A DNA stretch of 64,000 nt from an uncultured Paracoccaceae bacterium (GCA_947500005.1 CANMQJ010000009.1:141329-205328), one strand, 5' to 3'; shown: positions 16,787 through 27,433, counted from the stretch's first letter. The notes: a model not told the origin generated them from the sequence alone. Made by a program: numbers and translations.

Positions 16787-18349
16787 ATGGCATATCTGTT
16801 TCTTCCCCTTTTGGCTCCGGCCGCCCTGCTCGCGGTGGCCGTCCTGGCCGCACGTCAGCCTGGCATGCGCCCCGGACGGCTTCCGCAACTGGCCGAAGGG
16901 GCGGCGCTTGCAGGGCTGGGCGTAGCCGTCTTGTCCCTTGTGATGCTGGTGCTGAACGGTCCCGGCACCTCGGCCCTGCTCGGGTTCGCGGGTATCGGGC
17001 TCAGCCTCAGGCTCGACGTGGTGAGCGTGACGATGCTGATCCTCGTCAGTTTCGTGGGCTGGGTGGTGCTGCGCTATTCGGCCACCAGCCTGGACGGCGA
17101 GGCCCGGCAGGGTGCTTTCACCGGCTGGATGGCCGGCACGCTTGCCGCCGTCCTGCTGTTGGTCAGCGCGGGCAACCTGGTCCAACTGGCCGCCGCCTGG
17201 ATCGCGACCAGCTATGGCCTCCATCGGTTGCTGCTTTTCTATCCCGACCGCCAGACCGCGCAGCGCGCGGCCCGCAAGAAGGCGTGGGTCGCGCGGGCAA
17301 GCGAGATCACGCTGCTCGGCGCGATCGTCACCCTGGTGGCAGGATATGGCACGACCGACATCGCCACCCTGATCGGAACCGCCGTCGCCGGCCCGGTCAC
17401 GGCGCTGGCCGCCCTGCTGATCGCGGCAACGGCCATCTTGGCATCGGCGCAGTTTCCGTTCCATGGCTGGTTGACCGAAGTGATGGAAGCCCCCACCCCG
17501 GTCTCCGCGCTGCTCCATGCCGGGGTCATCAATGCAGGTGGCTTCCTGCTGATCCGGATGGCCGACGTGATGCTGGCGGCGCCCGGCGTGCTGGCCCTGC
17601 TGGCGATGGTGGGCGGATTCACCGCGATCTTCGGCGGGCTGGTGATGCTGACCCAACCGGCGGTCAAGACGGCGCTGGCCTGGTCGACCATCGCGCAGAT
17701 GGGATTCATGATCCTGCAATGCGGTCTGGCGCTCTTCCCGCTGGCGCTGCTGCATATCGTGGCACATTCGCTCTACAAGGCGCATGCGTTTCTCAGCGCG
17801 GGCGAGGCGGTGCGCAACGTGGCCGCCACCCGCAGACCGGGTCCCGTGGCCATCCCAAGCGCGCGCAACGTGGCGCTGGCCTTTGCGGTGGCGATCGCGA
17901 TATATGGCGCGATCTACGCGGCGATGGGCCTGACCTTCGGCTTTGACGGCAAGTCGGTGCAGGCCATCGCCCTGGGCGTCATCCTGATCTTCGGCGTGGC
18001 CTACCTGCTGGCGCAGGGCCTGGCCGATGCCGCGCCGGCGGCGCTGACCCGGCGGACTGCGCTTTATGCCGGGGCGGCCTCGGTCAGCTATTTCCTGCTG
18101 CAACGCGCGGCCGAGGCGCTGACCCAGGGCACCTTGCCCGCCACCCCTGCCCCCGGCGCGCTTGAATGGGCCCTGATCGTGCTCGCCCTTGTCAGCTTCG
18201 GCGCGGTGGCCGTGGCGCAGGCCAGCTTTCCGCTCTGGGCCGGTCACCCGGCCGCGGCGGGGCTGCGCGTGCACCTGTCAAACGGGCTTTACGCGAACGC
18301 GCTGTTCGACCGGCTGCTGGGCGGCTGGTCGCGGCGGACCGTCAACTGA
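16787..18349 (+). CDS. dabB: DAB inorganic-carbon system, proton-conducting membrane subunit DabB (NuoL-like)
   Basis: This is a 520-residue polytopic membrane protein of the NADH-dehydrogenase subunit L/Mrp antiporter family. It contains the conserved FPFHGWLTEVMEAPTPVSA helix, LHAGVINAGGFLL and ALAWSTIAQMGFMI. It is directly followed by a DUF2309 gene, which marks it as DabB, not a respiratory NuoL. DabB is thought to couple a cation gradient to the CO2-hydrating action of DabA, giving one-way accumulation of bicarbonate. The ATG at 16787 has GGAGG about 10 bases upstream; the frame extends back to 16721 but without a ribosome site. Confidence 0.92.
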   Translation: MAYLFLPLLAPAALLAVAVLAARQPGMRPGRLPQLAEGAALAGLGVAVLSLVMLVLNGPGTSALLGFAGIGLSLRLDVVSVTMLILVSFVGWVVLRYSATSLDGEARQGAFTGWMAGTLAAVLLLVSAGNLVQLAAAWIATSYGLHRLLLFYPDRQTAQRAARKKAWVARASEITLLGAIVTLVAGYGTTDIATLIGTAVAGPVTALAALLIAATAILASAQFPFHGWLTEVMEAPTPVSALLHAGVINAGGFLLIRMADVMLAAPGVLALLAMVGGFTAIFGGLVMLTQPAVKTALAWSTIAQMGFMILQCGLALFPLALLHIVAHSLYKAHAFLSAGEAVRNVAATRRPGPVAIPSARNVALAFAVAIAIYGAIYAAMGLTFGFDGKSVQAIALGVILIFGVAYLLAQGLADAAPAALTRRTALYAGAASVSYFLLQRAAEALTQGTLPATPAPGALEWALIVLALVSFGAVAVAQASFPLWAGHPAAAGLRVHLSNGLYANALFDRLLGGWSRRTVN

Positions 18350-18373
18350 CCACCTGTACCGGAGGATTTCGAC

Positions 18374-20776
18374 ATGACCATGCAACACGCAATCTACACC
18401 GCCGGGCTTCTGGAACTGGTGGCCGCGGCAAATGACGCGGTCCAGGCGATCCCGCCCCTCTTTGCGCTGGACGCAAGTGTCGCGGTGACCCCCTTCCTTG
18501 GTCAGACCGGCGAGCCACTGGCGGTCACCTCCGCCCGGCTTGCCCGCGTCGCGGGCGTGCGGATCGGCCCGGACCGGGCCGAGATCGCGCGCAGGCTGGC
18601 GGATGGACGGATCACCGACTCGGATCTGCGCGAGGCGTTGGCCGCGATGACCGGGTTCGACCGGCCAAGCCTGGCACAGCTGAAGTCGGCGCTGGAGACG
18701 CCCGCACCCAAGCCAAAAGCGCTGCCGACGATCGCGGAACTTGCGGCCGAGCTGTCCGGCCGCGACTGGCCCGGGTTGATCGAGGAACGGATCGGCGCCT
18801 GGGCCGGGTCCTGGTTCGATCGCGGCCAAGCCCTCTGGCAGCCCGCGCGGCGGGGCGGCGCCTGGCTGGCATGGCGGGATCACGCGACGCGTGACCTGAC
18901 ACCCGAGATCCACGGCCTCAAGGGGTTCGGCGCCTTCGTCACCGAGACCTCGCGCTCGCCCTGGCGGGCGTTGGGACGGGCCTCCGAAACTCTGGGGATC
19001 ACGTCGCAAGCCGCAGGAACCGCGTACCACCGGCTGCTTATGGACCTGGGCGGCTGGGGACAATATTCGCGCGGGCTGGGCTGGCAGGCTGACCTCGAGG
19101 GTCGCAGCGACAGCACGGCGGCCGAGCTGCTGGCCATCCGGTTGATCTGGGAAGAAGCCCTTTTCACCCTCTACCGCGAACAGATCGCCGAACGCTGGGC
19201 GGAAACGGTGGCACGGCACGCGCAGCCGGTAACGCCGGGCCGGGACCAGGTGATCGACGCCGTCCTTCAGGAAGCCGCCGAACGCGCCGCGCAGCGCAAG
19301 CTGGCCGAGACGCTGGAGACGGGCAAGCCGCGCGTGCAGACCGAACGCCCGATCTTGCAGGCCGCCTTCTGCATCGACGTGCGCTCCGAACCCTTCCGTC
19401 GCGCGCTCGAGGCACAGGACGCGGGCATCGAAACCCTGGGTTTCGCGGGCTTTTTCGGGCTGAGCACGGCGCACCGCACCGCGGGGTCGGACGTGATCGA
19501 GGCACGGGGGCCGGTGCTGATGTCCACGGGGGTTTCGACCTGCGCCGACGAAAGCGCACAGGCGGACCGCGACCGGCGCTATGCGGCGCGGGCCAAGCGC
19601 GCCTGGGGCCGGTTCAAGGGGGCGGCGGTCTCCTCCTTCGCCTTTGTCGAGGCGGCGGGGCCGGTCTATGCCGGGACGCTCCTGCGCGATGCGCTGGGGC
19701 TGCGGGCCGTGACTGAGCGCAAGGACCCGCCCCCGCGGCTCGACCCGGCGCTTTCCTCGGCGCAGAGGGTCGATGCCGCCGAGACGGTTCTTCGGGCCAT
19801 GTCGCTGACGAAGGGGTTCGCGCGGATCGTGATGCTGGCCGGGCATGGCGCGAGCGTGACCAACGCGCCGCATGAAAGCGCCCTGCATTGCGGCGCCTGC
19901 GGTGGCCATGCCGGCGACGTGAACGCCCGGCTTCTGGCCCGGCTTCTGAATGATCCCGAAATACGCGCGGGGCTGGCGCGGCGCGGCATCGAGATCCCCG
20001 GCGACACGCTTTTCCTGGCGGCGCTGCATGATACCACAACCGATGCGGTGACACTTTACCATCGCGACGCGGCCACGGGCCCGTGGCAGGCGGATCTGGA
20101 CCGGCTGCGCGGCTGGCTTGCGGCGGCGGGGCGGCTGACCCGCGGCGAACGGGCCACGCGGCTTCCGCGCGCGGGAAGCGAACGCGCCGTGATGCAGCGG
20201 GCGCGGGACTGGGCCGAACTGCGCCCCGAATGGGGCCTCGCGGGTTGCCGCGCCTTCATCGCCGCGCCGCGTAGTCGGACGGAGGGCACGGCGCTCTCCG
20301 GCCAGAGCTTCCTGCACAGCTATGACTGGCGGGCGGACGAGGGGTTCGGCGTGCTGGAGCTGATCATGACAGCGCCGGTGGTGGTCGCGAGCTGGATCAG
20401 CCTCCAATACTACGGCTCGACGGTGGCGCCTGCGGTCTTTGGCGGGGGCAACAAGCTGTTGCACAATGTCGTCGGCGGGATCGGCGTTCTCGAAGGCAAT
20501 GGCGGCGCGCTGCGGCCCGGTCTGCCCTGGCAATCGGTGCATGATGGCGAGAGCTTCCAGCACGATCCGCTTCGCCTGACGGTGATGATCGAGGCGCCAC
20601 GCGAGGCCATGGGTGAGATCCTGGCCCGGCATGAGACGGTGCGGGCGCTGTTCGACAATCGCTGGCTGCACCTGATCGCGCTGGATGACGGGGGGCGCAT
20701 GGCCTGGCGCTATGACGGCGACCTGCGCTGGTCGCCCATGCGCGAGGCTGCGGACCAGGCCATCGCCGCCGAATGA
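18374..20776 (+). CDS. dabA: DAB inorganic-carbon system, carbonic-anhydrase-like subunit DabA (DUF2309)
   Basis: This is an 800-residue UPF0753/DUF2309 protein. All four zinc-site positions known from Halothiobacillus DabA are visible: C333 and D335 in [10 protein letters not shown]491 in [10 protein letters not shown] and C506 in [11 protein letters not shown]. The H-C spacing is the expected 15 residues. This subunit is a type II beta-carbonic-anhydrase-like enzyme, active only in complex with membrane DabB. It hydrates CO2 inside the cell to trap bicarbonate. It begins 24 bases after dabB with its own GGAGG. No RuBisCO or carboxysome genes lie nearby, so here it may feed anaplerotic carboxylases. 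Confidence 0.95.
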   Translation: MTMQHAIYTAGLLELVAAANDAVQAIPPLFALDASVAVTPFLGQTGEPLAVTSARLARVAGVRIGPDRAEIARRLADGRITDSDLREALAAMTGFDRPSLAQLKSALETPAPKPKALPTIAELAAELSGRDWPGLIEERIGAWAGSWFDRGQALWQPARRGGAWLAWRDHATRDLTPEIHGLKGFGAFVTETSRSPWRALGRASETLGITSQAAGTAYHRLLMDLGGWGQYSRGLGWQADLEGRSDSTAAELLAIRLIWEEALFTLYREQIAERWAETVARHAQPVTPGRDQVIDAVLQEAAERAAQRKLAETLETGKPRVQTERPILQAAFCIDVRSEPFRRALEAQDAGIETLGFAGFFGLSTAHRTAGSDVIEARGPVLMSTGVSTCADESAQADRDRRYAARAKRAWGRFKGAAVSSFAFVEAAGPVYAGTLLRDALGLRAVTERKDPPPRLDPALSSAQRVDAAETVLRAMSLTKGFARIVMLAGHGASVTNAPHESALHCGACGGHAGDVNARLLARLLNDPEIRAGLARRGIEIPGDTLFLAALHDTTTDAVTLYHRDAATGPWQADLDRLRGWLAAAGRLTRGERATRLPRAGSERAVMQRARDWAELRPEWGLAGCRAFIAAPRSRTEGTALSGQSFLHSYDWRADEGFGVLELIMTAPVVVASWISLQYYGSTVAPAVFGGGNKLLHNVVGGIGVLEGNGGALRPGLPWQSVHDGESFQHDPLRLTVMIEAPREAMGEILARHETVRALFDNRWLHLIALDDGGRMAWRYDGDLRWSPMREAADQAIAAE

Positions 20777-20983
20777 CCAAAAGGCCGGGCGGAGACTGAC
20801 CACCTGGCCATCAATGCACGGGAAGCATGTGTCTGTAAAATAATGGAAAGCTCGGTTGGGGCAAACCTTATGGCTGTTCCTTCTTTCAAGCTTGTTGCGC
20901 CGAATTCGAATTGCCTCCACCCTCCTCAGGACGGGAACAATTCCCCCCGTCGCGCGTAGTTCCATTGGCGATAGGAGGGTCCG

Positions 20984-21577
20984 ATGCCACCATTCCACCG
21001 TTTGACAGCTGTCTTCTGTCTGGCCGCGGCACAGGCCGTGGCGGATCCGGTCAACATCCGCCCCGACATGCCCAGCGTTACCGTCGAGACACCTGAGGGG
21101 CCGGTCGAGATCTCGCGCATTCAGGACAACACGAACGAGCTGTGGGGAACGTGGTCGCAGACCTCGCGCCCCTGCCCGCCCTTCTGCATCCAGCCGATCT
21201 CTCCGGCCCCCGGAGTGACGACGATAGGAGAGCTGGAGTTACTTGATTTCCTTGAGAAAAATGAAGGCATCCTGATCGACAGCCGCACCTATGACTGGTA
21301 CGCGGGCGGCACGATCCCGGGGGCGGTGAACATCCCCTATGACGTTGTCGTCGACCGGCTGGGAGAGCTGGGCTGCGAGGCGGATTTCGATGGCTGGGAC
21401 TGCACCGGAGCACAGCGCGTGGCGTTGTTCTGCAATGGCGTCTGGTGCGGGCAATCGCCGACCGCGATCCGCAACATGATCGGGGAAGGATACCCGGCCG
21501 AGCGCATCCTCTACTACCGTGGCGGGATGCAGATGTGGCGTATGCTGGGGCTGACCGTCACGGGTGACGACTCATGA
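20984..21577 (+). CDS. Exported rhodanese-like protein
   Basis: The 197-residue protein has an N-terminal signal peptide (about residues 1-20, cleavage near QAVA-DPV) and a rhodanese fold. The substrate strand motif is ILIDSRTYDWYAGGTIPGAV and the active-site loop is FCNGVWCGQS, with catalytic C150. An additional CPPFC pair lies before the domain (RPCPPFCIQP), so it has four cysteines in C-x-x-x-C type pairs and could do thiol chemistry in the periplasm. The start follows TAGGAGG by 6 bases. The sulfur donor and acceptor are unknown. The preceding 207 bases after dabA hold no gene I can support. Confidence 0.85.
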   Translation: MPPFHRLTAVFCLAAAQAVADPVNIRPDMPSVTVETPEGPVEISRIQDNTNELWGTWSQTSRPCPPFCIQPISPAPGVTTIGELELLDFLEKNEGILIDSRTYDWYAGGTIPGAVNIPYDVVVDRLGELGCEADFDGWDCTGAQRVALFCNGVWCGQSPTAIRNMIGEGYPAERILYYRGGMQMWRMLGLTVTGDDS

Positions 21578-21589
21578 GAAAGGATTGAA

Positions 21590-21859
21590 ATGGAAGGATT
21601 TTTCGACGTTGTGGGGACACTTGCCCTGATCATCATGGCGATTGTCGGCGCGGGTGTCGGCTGGGCCGTGGGCAAGACCTCGCGCGGGAGCACGGCGCTT
21701 TACGTTCTGATCGGTGTGCTGGCGGCGGTCAGCGCACCGTTTCTGCTGGCCGCGCTTGGCCTGTCGGTGGTGGCGGCCGGGGGCATCCTGCTCTTGGTGA
21801 TCATGTCGGCGGTGGTGGCGCTGATCATCGTCGGGATCGCGCGCGCCATCCTGAGATAA
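21590..21859 (+). CDS. Small two-helix membrane protein, unknown function
   Basis: The 89-residue hydrophobic protein has two or three transmembrane stretches. The first is VGTLALIIMAIVGAGVGWAV, and a longer hydrophobic C-terminal half follows. There is a charged turn (GKTSRGSTA) between the helices. The ATG at 21590 is preceded by AAAGGATTGAA and lies 12 bases after the rhodanese gene, so both are probably in one transcript ending at the hairpin at 21884-21912. No recognisable domain or catalytic residue is present. Confidence 0.6.
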   Translation: MEGFFDVVGTLALIIMAIVGAGVGWAVGKTSRGSTALYVLIGVLAAVSAPFLLAALGLSVVAAGGILLLVIMSAVVALIIVGIARAILR

Positions 21860-21883
21860 ACAGTTGAAAGCACGATGAAAAAG

Positions 21884-21914
21884 AAAGGCCGGCGCGTGTC
21901 GCACCGGCCTTTTT
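21884..21914. terminator. Bidirectional intrinsic terminator
   Basis: A perfect 9-base stem, AAAGGCCGG (21884-21892) and CCGGCCTTT (21904-21912), encloses an 11-base loop and is followed by further T residues. The A-rich left flank gives a T-rich tail on the opposite strand too. It therefore fits the convergent gene pair on either side (small membrane protein on plus, PLDc_N-type protein on minus). Confidence 0.85.
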
Positions 21915-21934
21915 CGCGTGTTCGTTTCCCGCGA

Positions 21935-22120
21935 TCAGGCCCGAACCGAGCCGCCGCGCGGACCCGCGATGAGCCAGGCGATGAAGCCGAGTACGGGCAG
22001 GAAGAAGATGACGAGAGTCCAGATCACCTTGGCGGCTGTCGAGGCGTCCGAGGTGAGCACCTGGTAGATCGCGTAGATGTCGGCGATCAGGACGAGAATG
22101 CCGAGAATACCATATTCCAT
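21935..22120 (-). CDS. Small PLDc_N-domain membrane protein
   Basis: This is a 61-residue protein made of two hydrophobic helices separated by a polar turn: MEYGILGILVLIADIYAIYQ, then SDASTAAKVIWTLVIFFLPVLGFIAWLIAGPRG. This is the phospholipase D-nuclease N-terminal (PLDc_N) module, found alone in many bacteria as a small stress-related membrane protein. The ATG at 22120 has GGAGG about 10 bases upstream on the minus strand. An EcfG-type promoter lies just upstream, which fits a general-stress gene. The frame continues upstream to 22360, but that part lies across the promoter and reads like non-coding sequence. Confidence 0.83.
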   Translation of the reverse strand: MEYGILGILVLIADIYAIYQVLTSDASTAAKVIWTLVIFFLPVLGFIAWLIAGPRGGSVRA

Positions 22121-22151
22121 TACTTTTTTTCCTCCGGTCGGTGTGATCGGA

Positions 22152-22176
22152 CAACGTACCGGGAGGTAAGCGGTTC
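22152..22176 (-). promoter_or_regulatory. Predicted EcfG (general stress sigma) promoter of the PLDc_N gene
   Basis: On the minus strand GGAAC (22176-22172) is followed by 16 bases and then CGTT (22155-22152). This is an exact match to the alphaproteobacterial EcfG consensus GGAAC-N16/17-CGTT. It lies about 32 bases upstream of the ATG at 22120 with a GGAGG site in between. The gene product type (small envelope protein) fits a general stress regulon. Confidence 0.72.
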
Positions 22177-22185
22177 CCAAGGGCG

Positions 22186-22234
22186 TTTTGACCGTTTTGT
22201 ACATCGGTTTTCCGGGGGTTTGACCGTTTTGTAC
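22186..22234. repeat. Two perfect 17-base direct repeats, possible operator
   Basis: TTTGACCGTTTTGTACA occurs at 22186-22202 and again at 22218-22234, 32 bases apart (about three helical turns). Both copies lie between the GNAT gene end and the EcfG-like promoter of the PLDc_N gene, just upstream of its -35 element. Two identical 17-mers this close are unlikely by chance and suggest a regulator-binding pair. No protein can be assigned. Confidence 0.55.
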
Positions 22235-22253
22235 AAAATTCCGGGGCGGGTTT

Positions 22254-22718
22254 TCAGAGGTCCCGCCGCATGAACGCGCTGTTGGGATCGAGGCCATAGC
22301 CGGGAATCGGGCCGCAATAGGCATATCCCAAAGCCTCGTAAAGCCTGCGCGCGGCGGCATATTCGGGCAGATGCCCGGCGCCGGTTTCGAGCACCAGCGC
22401 GTTGAAGCCCCTCTCGCGCGCGACCGTCTCGAGATGGGCCATTATCCGGCGGGCGAAACCGCGGCCACGGGCATGGGCGGCGACATGGACAGACTTGACC
22501 TCGGCCGTGCCATCGGGGAGCGGTTTGAGCGCGCCGCAGGCCAGCACCTCGTCATCCTCGTGCAGCGCGAAGAAGGCGATGCCTGCCCCGCCCAGCGCCT
22601 CGGCATCCATCGTGTGGTTGGAGGTCTGCGGCGTGGCCGACCAGCTGTGTTCCAGATGCGCCTGAAGCAGCGGGCGCATCTCCGGCGCGCGCGGGTCGGC
22701 GGACCGGATGTCGCTCAT
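22254..22718 (-). CDS. GNAT-family N-acetyltransferase
   Basis: The 154-residue acetyltransferase has the acetyl-CoA loop in VKSVHVAAHARGRGFARRIM and a conserved C-terminal GALVLET...ARRLYEALGY-type region (here NALVLETGAGHLPEYAAA, then LYEALGYAYCGP). The start at 22718 gives MSDIRSADPR; a longer frame to 22766 would overlap the complex I subunit gene. It follows that gene by one base on the same strand, so the two are likely co-transcribed. The acceptor substrate (small amine, amino acid or protein) cannot be predicted. Confidence 0.85.
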   Translation of the reverse strand: MSDIRSADPRAPEMRPLLQAHLEHSWSATPQTSNHTMDAEALGGAGIAFFALHEDDEVLACGALKPLPDGTAEVKSVHVAAHARGRGFARRIMAHLETVARERGFNALVLETGAGHLPEYAAARRLYEALGYAYCGPIPGYGLDPNSAFMRRDL

Positions 22719-22719
22719 G

Positions 22720-23034
22720 TCAGTGGGTCCAGGGGCTGCGCCGGTCGGTGGCGAAATTCTCGCCATAGCCGCGGGGCCGCAGGTTCGGCTTGCGCTTGTG
22801 CGGTTCGATCACCTGCGCGTCGATGCCGTGGGCCTGCGCATAGGCGACCGCCTCTTCCTTGGTGTCAAAGCGCAGGCGCACCTGGCTTTCCATGTCCCCG
22901 GACGAGGTCCAGCCCATGAGCGGATCGACCTCGCGCTTTTCGGCGGGCGCGAATTCCAGCACCCAGTTCCGCGTCTTGGCCATGCCCGATGTCATCGCGT
23001 TGCGGGCCGGTCTGAAAATGCGTGCTTGTTTCAT
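22720..23034 (-). CDS. ETC complex I subunit, NDUFS4-like
   Basis: This is a 104-residue member of the NADH dehydrogenase Fe-S protein 4 (18 kDa, PF04800) family. Diagnostic segments are [14 protein letters not shown] near the N-terminus, WVLEFAP, the middle [11 protein letters not shown], and the C-terminal [18 protein letters not shown]. In alphaproteobacteria and mitochondria it is an accessory subunit that stabilises the N-module of respiratory complex I. It is typically encoded apart from the nuo operon, as here. The start ATG at 23034 follows an AAAGGAGT box on the minus strand. Confidence 0.92.
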   Translation of the reverse strand: MKQARIFRPARNAMTSGMAKTRNWVLEFAPAEKREVDPLMGWTSSGDMESQVRLRFDTKEEAVAYAQAHGIDAQVIEPHKRKPNLRPRGYGENFATDRRSPWTH

Positions 23035-23111
23035 GACGGGACTCCTTTGTCGCGGGATTTATCGGGGAAAACACGACCGACGGCAAGAGCCGAGCGGTCG
23101 CAAGGGACGCG

Positions 23112-24146
23112 TCAGGGCGTCGCCGGGTTGGGAAGGAACTTGGCCTTGAGCGCGCAGTTGCCGCATTCGCAGATCGAGCCGCCCTCCTGGCGCGGGCCGT
23201 AATTCATCACGAAGTCGCGGCTGCGGCGGAATTCCTCGCCGTTCCAGACCTCTTCAAGGCTCTGGCGCAGAAGGTTGCCCATCGCGAATTCCGGCCCCTC
23301 GACCGTGGTGCAGGGCATCACGTCGCCATTCCACGCCACGATCATCGTGGCGAACATCTGGCCGCAGGGATTGGCAACGGCGGAGTGCAGCGGGTGGTCC
23401 TGCAGGTCGGGGTTGGTGGGCGGCGCGTAGCTGCGCCGGAACCACTCCGCCCCGTCGAGCACGGGGGATTTCGTGTGATGCACCGAGGAGCGCCAGCCGG
23501 GATCGGGGGTGTTGAGCTTCTTGAAGACGATGCCGACTCCCATTTCTGCGGCCAGCTTGCGCGCGGCGCGCACCTCGCGCTCGTTGCCCTTGTGGACATG
23601 GTATTGCCAGCCGAGGATGGGCCTTTCGGTGGCAAGCCGGACCTTGGCGCGGGCCAGTTGCCGCAGGTTGCCCAGCGCGCGATCGACCTTGCCGCGCACG
23701 CGGTAGGTTTCGTGCACCTTCTGGCTGACCCCGCCGATTGAGGCGAAGAGCGAGTGCAGCCCGGAGCCGACCAGCGTCTCGGCCTGTGCCTCGGTGAACG
23801 CGGTGGTGGCGAGATTGCTGTCGATATGGACCCTGGCGCCTTTGGAGGCGGCGATGCCGATGATCTCGACAAGGTTGGGATTCATCAACGGCTCGCCCCA
23901 GTTGTAGAGCGAGATCAGCTGCGCGTGATCGCCGATCCGGTCGAAAATGGTACGGAAATCGGCGACCGACATAATCCCCGGGCGCAGCTTGTTGGTCTGG
24001 GCGCCGGTGATGCAGAAGGGGCAGCGCAGGTTACAGACATTGCAGATGTCGATGTAGTAATGGCGCGGCATCCGGCACGTATCCCGCAGCGCCCGGCGCG
24101 CGGGCGGCATGGGAGACAGGTCGGGGCGGTCGATCACATCCTTCAT
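23112..24146 (-). CDS. Radical SAM/SPASM-domain protein
   Basis: The 344-residue enzyme binds a radical-SAM 4Fe-4S cluster through C38-x3-C42-x2-C45 in ICNVCNLRCPFC. A C-terminal SPASM-like cysteine cluster follows: NPCGQMFATM, VMPCTTVEG and ICECGNCALKAKF. SPASM proteins usually modify peptides or sugars or mature enzymes, but no precursor peptide or partner gene is evident nearby. The ATG at 24146 (MKDVIDRP) is chosen because the upstream extension to 24278 overlaps the divergent uvrB start and lacks similarity to the family. Substrate unknown. Confidence 0.85.
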   Translation of the reverse strand: MKDVIDRPDLSPMPPARRALRDTCRMPRHYYIDICNVCNLRCPFCITGAQTNKLRPGIMSVADFRTIFDRIGDHAQLISLYNWGEPLMNPNLVEIIGIAASKGARVHIDSNLATTAFTEAQAETLVGSGLHSLFASIGGVSQKVHETYRVRGKVDRALGNLRQLARAKVRLATERPILGWQYHVHKGNEREVRAARKLAAEMGVGIVFKKLNTPDPGWRSSVHHTKSPVLDGAEWFRRSYAPPTNPDLQDHPLHSAVANPCGQMFATMIVAWNGDVMPCTTVEGPEFAMGNLLRQSLEEVWNGEEFRRSRDFVMNYGPRQEGGSICECGNCALKAKFLPNPATP

Positions 24147-24276
24147 GCGGTAATCTCTATGTGATACCGCGCGAGGGGCAAGCCCGAAGACGCCGTAAGG
24201 AAGAGGGAATTGCCGCGACGGGCTTGAACGGGAACAAAAACAGATCAAATCATGGGGGCCGAAAGGAATCGTCCCC

Positions 24277-26475
<2,199 letters not shown>

Positions 26476-26506
26476 CAATTCCCTGCAACTTGTTTAAAGA
26501 AATCTC

Positions 26507-27157
26507 ATGGATGCGGTTTCCGAATATATATATCTTTCGCGCTGGCTCGCGTTTATCGAAGCCATTGTAGCGAGCCTGGCATGGCCCTTGGCAACAGTTG
26601 CAGGAGCGTTGATTTTGCGGCCGTTCGTTTCCAGAACTCTAAATTCCTTGAAGTCCATTCGGTACGGCAACACCGAGGCAATATTTGATCGAGAAGTAGA
26701 TGAGTTTGTTCAAGATGTTCGCGGCCTAGGAATTGAACCTGATGTCCAGAGTGTCCAATCGACTCCCGACAATTTGCAACTATTAATTCTGAAGACTTGG
26801 GCGGGCATAGAGGAAACGATAAAACGTTGGATAAACAAAAAGATTTCTGAACAAGGACTGACTGAAGGCTCTGACAGCTCTAGGATGAAGGAAACGCGCC
26901 TTCTCAATAGAAATGCGAGACTTGACCTAAATCTTCTATTTCGTAACCAAGTAATTTCTGCAGATCTAAAATCGACACTTGATGAATTGCGCGACCTCAG
27001 AAACAAAGCAGCTCATTCCTCCAATTTTGAACTGCAGGCAGGGAGAGCGCTAGATCTTGCCGCATCTTTGAACTCGATCCAGAAGGAGTTAAAGGAATCG
27101 CTTGATAAATTCGATCTTTCCGGCGAGCAGCTCAAGATAGATCTAACAAGTCGCTAG
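26507..27157 (+). CDS. AT-rich orphan membrane protein with HEPN/DUF4145-like C-terminus
   Basis: The 216-residue protein has one N-terminal transmembrane helix (about residues 12-38, IEAIVASLAWPLATVAGALI). A mostly helical cytoplasmic region follows. The motif LRDLRNKAAHS (R165-N166-x3-H170) matches the R-x4-H signature of HEPN-type and DUF4145-like domains. Its base composition is visibly more AT-rich than its neighbours, and codons such as ata, tta, aaa and aat are frequent, so it looks horizontally acquired. It stands alone 31 bases after uvrB. HEPN domains are often RNases in toxin or phage-defence systems, but no antitoxin partner is present. Whether this one is catalytic is unknown. 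Confidence 0.75.
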   Translation: MDAVSEYIYLSRWLAFIEAIVASLAWPLATVAGALILRPFVSRTLNSLKSIRYGNTEAIFDREVDEFVQDVRGLGIEPDVQSVQSTPDNLQLLILKTWAGIEETIKRWINKKISEQGLTEGSDSSRMKETRLLNRNARLDLNLLFRNQVISADLKSTLDELRDLRNKAAHSSNFELQAGRALDLAASLNSIQKELKESLDKFDLSGEQLKIDLTSR

Positions 27158-27267
27158 ATTGGGCCATCGCCGTCGCGGGTAGCGCATCGTCGATGGTGCA
27201 GCAGATTTCGCGCTATTCGCGACTTGGATTCAAATTCAAGAAATGGAGCAACGGGTGGAATGCCCCC

Positions 27268-27342
27268 TCAAATCAACGGCACAAACGGCACGTCGCAGGC
27301 TGCGAGGGCGAGGCATCCTGCCAGAAAGAGCCATTTCGCCAT
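27268..27342 (-). CDS. Tiny 24-residue lipoprotein
   Basis: On the minus strand an ATG at 27342, 8 bases after AAGGAG, opens a 24-codon frame. The peptide has a Lys-containing start, a hydrophobic core and an LALAAC lipobox (Cys at residue 16), then ends in DVPFVPLI before TGA. The ribosome site, lipobox and very short mature part (nine residues including the lipidated Cys) fit the class of tiny bacterial lipoproteins. Such genes are usually missed by gene callers because of their size. It lies alone between the AT-rich orphan and the methyltransferase gene. Confidence 0.7.
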   Translation of the reverse strand: MAKWLFLAGCLALAACDVPFVPLI

Positions 27343-27406
27343 GTCGGGGTCTCCTTTCGCGCGGGTTGCGGGCCGGTGGCCGGTGCGCCCTGCCCTTGCA
27401 GCACGC

Positions 27407-27433
27407 GTAGGGTGGGTTTTCAACCCACCGCCC
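27407..27433. repeat. Hairpin repeat, copy 1 (upstream of the methyltransferase gene)
   Basis: The 27-base element begins GTAGGGTGGG and contains the perfect 8-base stem GGTGGGTT/AACCCACC (27411-27418 and 27422-27429) with a TTC loop, ending CGCCC. The same element with compensating stem changes lies at the other end of the adjacent gene (28166-28192). It looks like a dispersed palindromic repeat of the REP/attenuator kind. Confidence 0.65.

Noticed and set aside
16787..18349. Annotating the NuoL-like gene as a respiratory complex I or Mrp antiporter subunit
   Set aside because: No other nuo or mrp genes are present and it is directly followed by a DUF2309 gene, which defines the DAB system.
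20777..20983. Possible small gene or RNA between dabA and the rhodanese gene
   Set aside because: No frame with a ribosome site and no convincing hairpin with a T-run was seen; left as unassigned intergenic DNA.
18278..20998. 906-codon minus-strand frame opposite dabA
   Set aside because: Antisense shadow of dabA; low-complexity Arg/Pro/Gly composition, while dabA has all its conserved metal-site residues.
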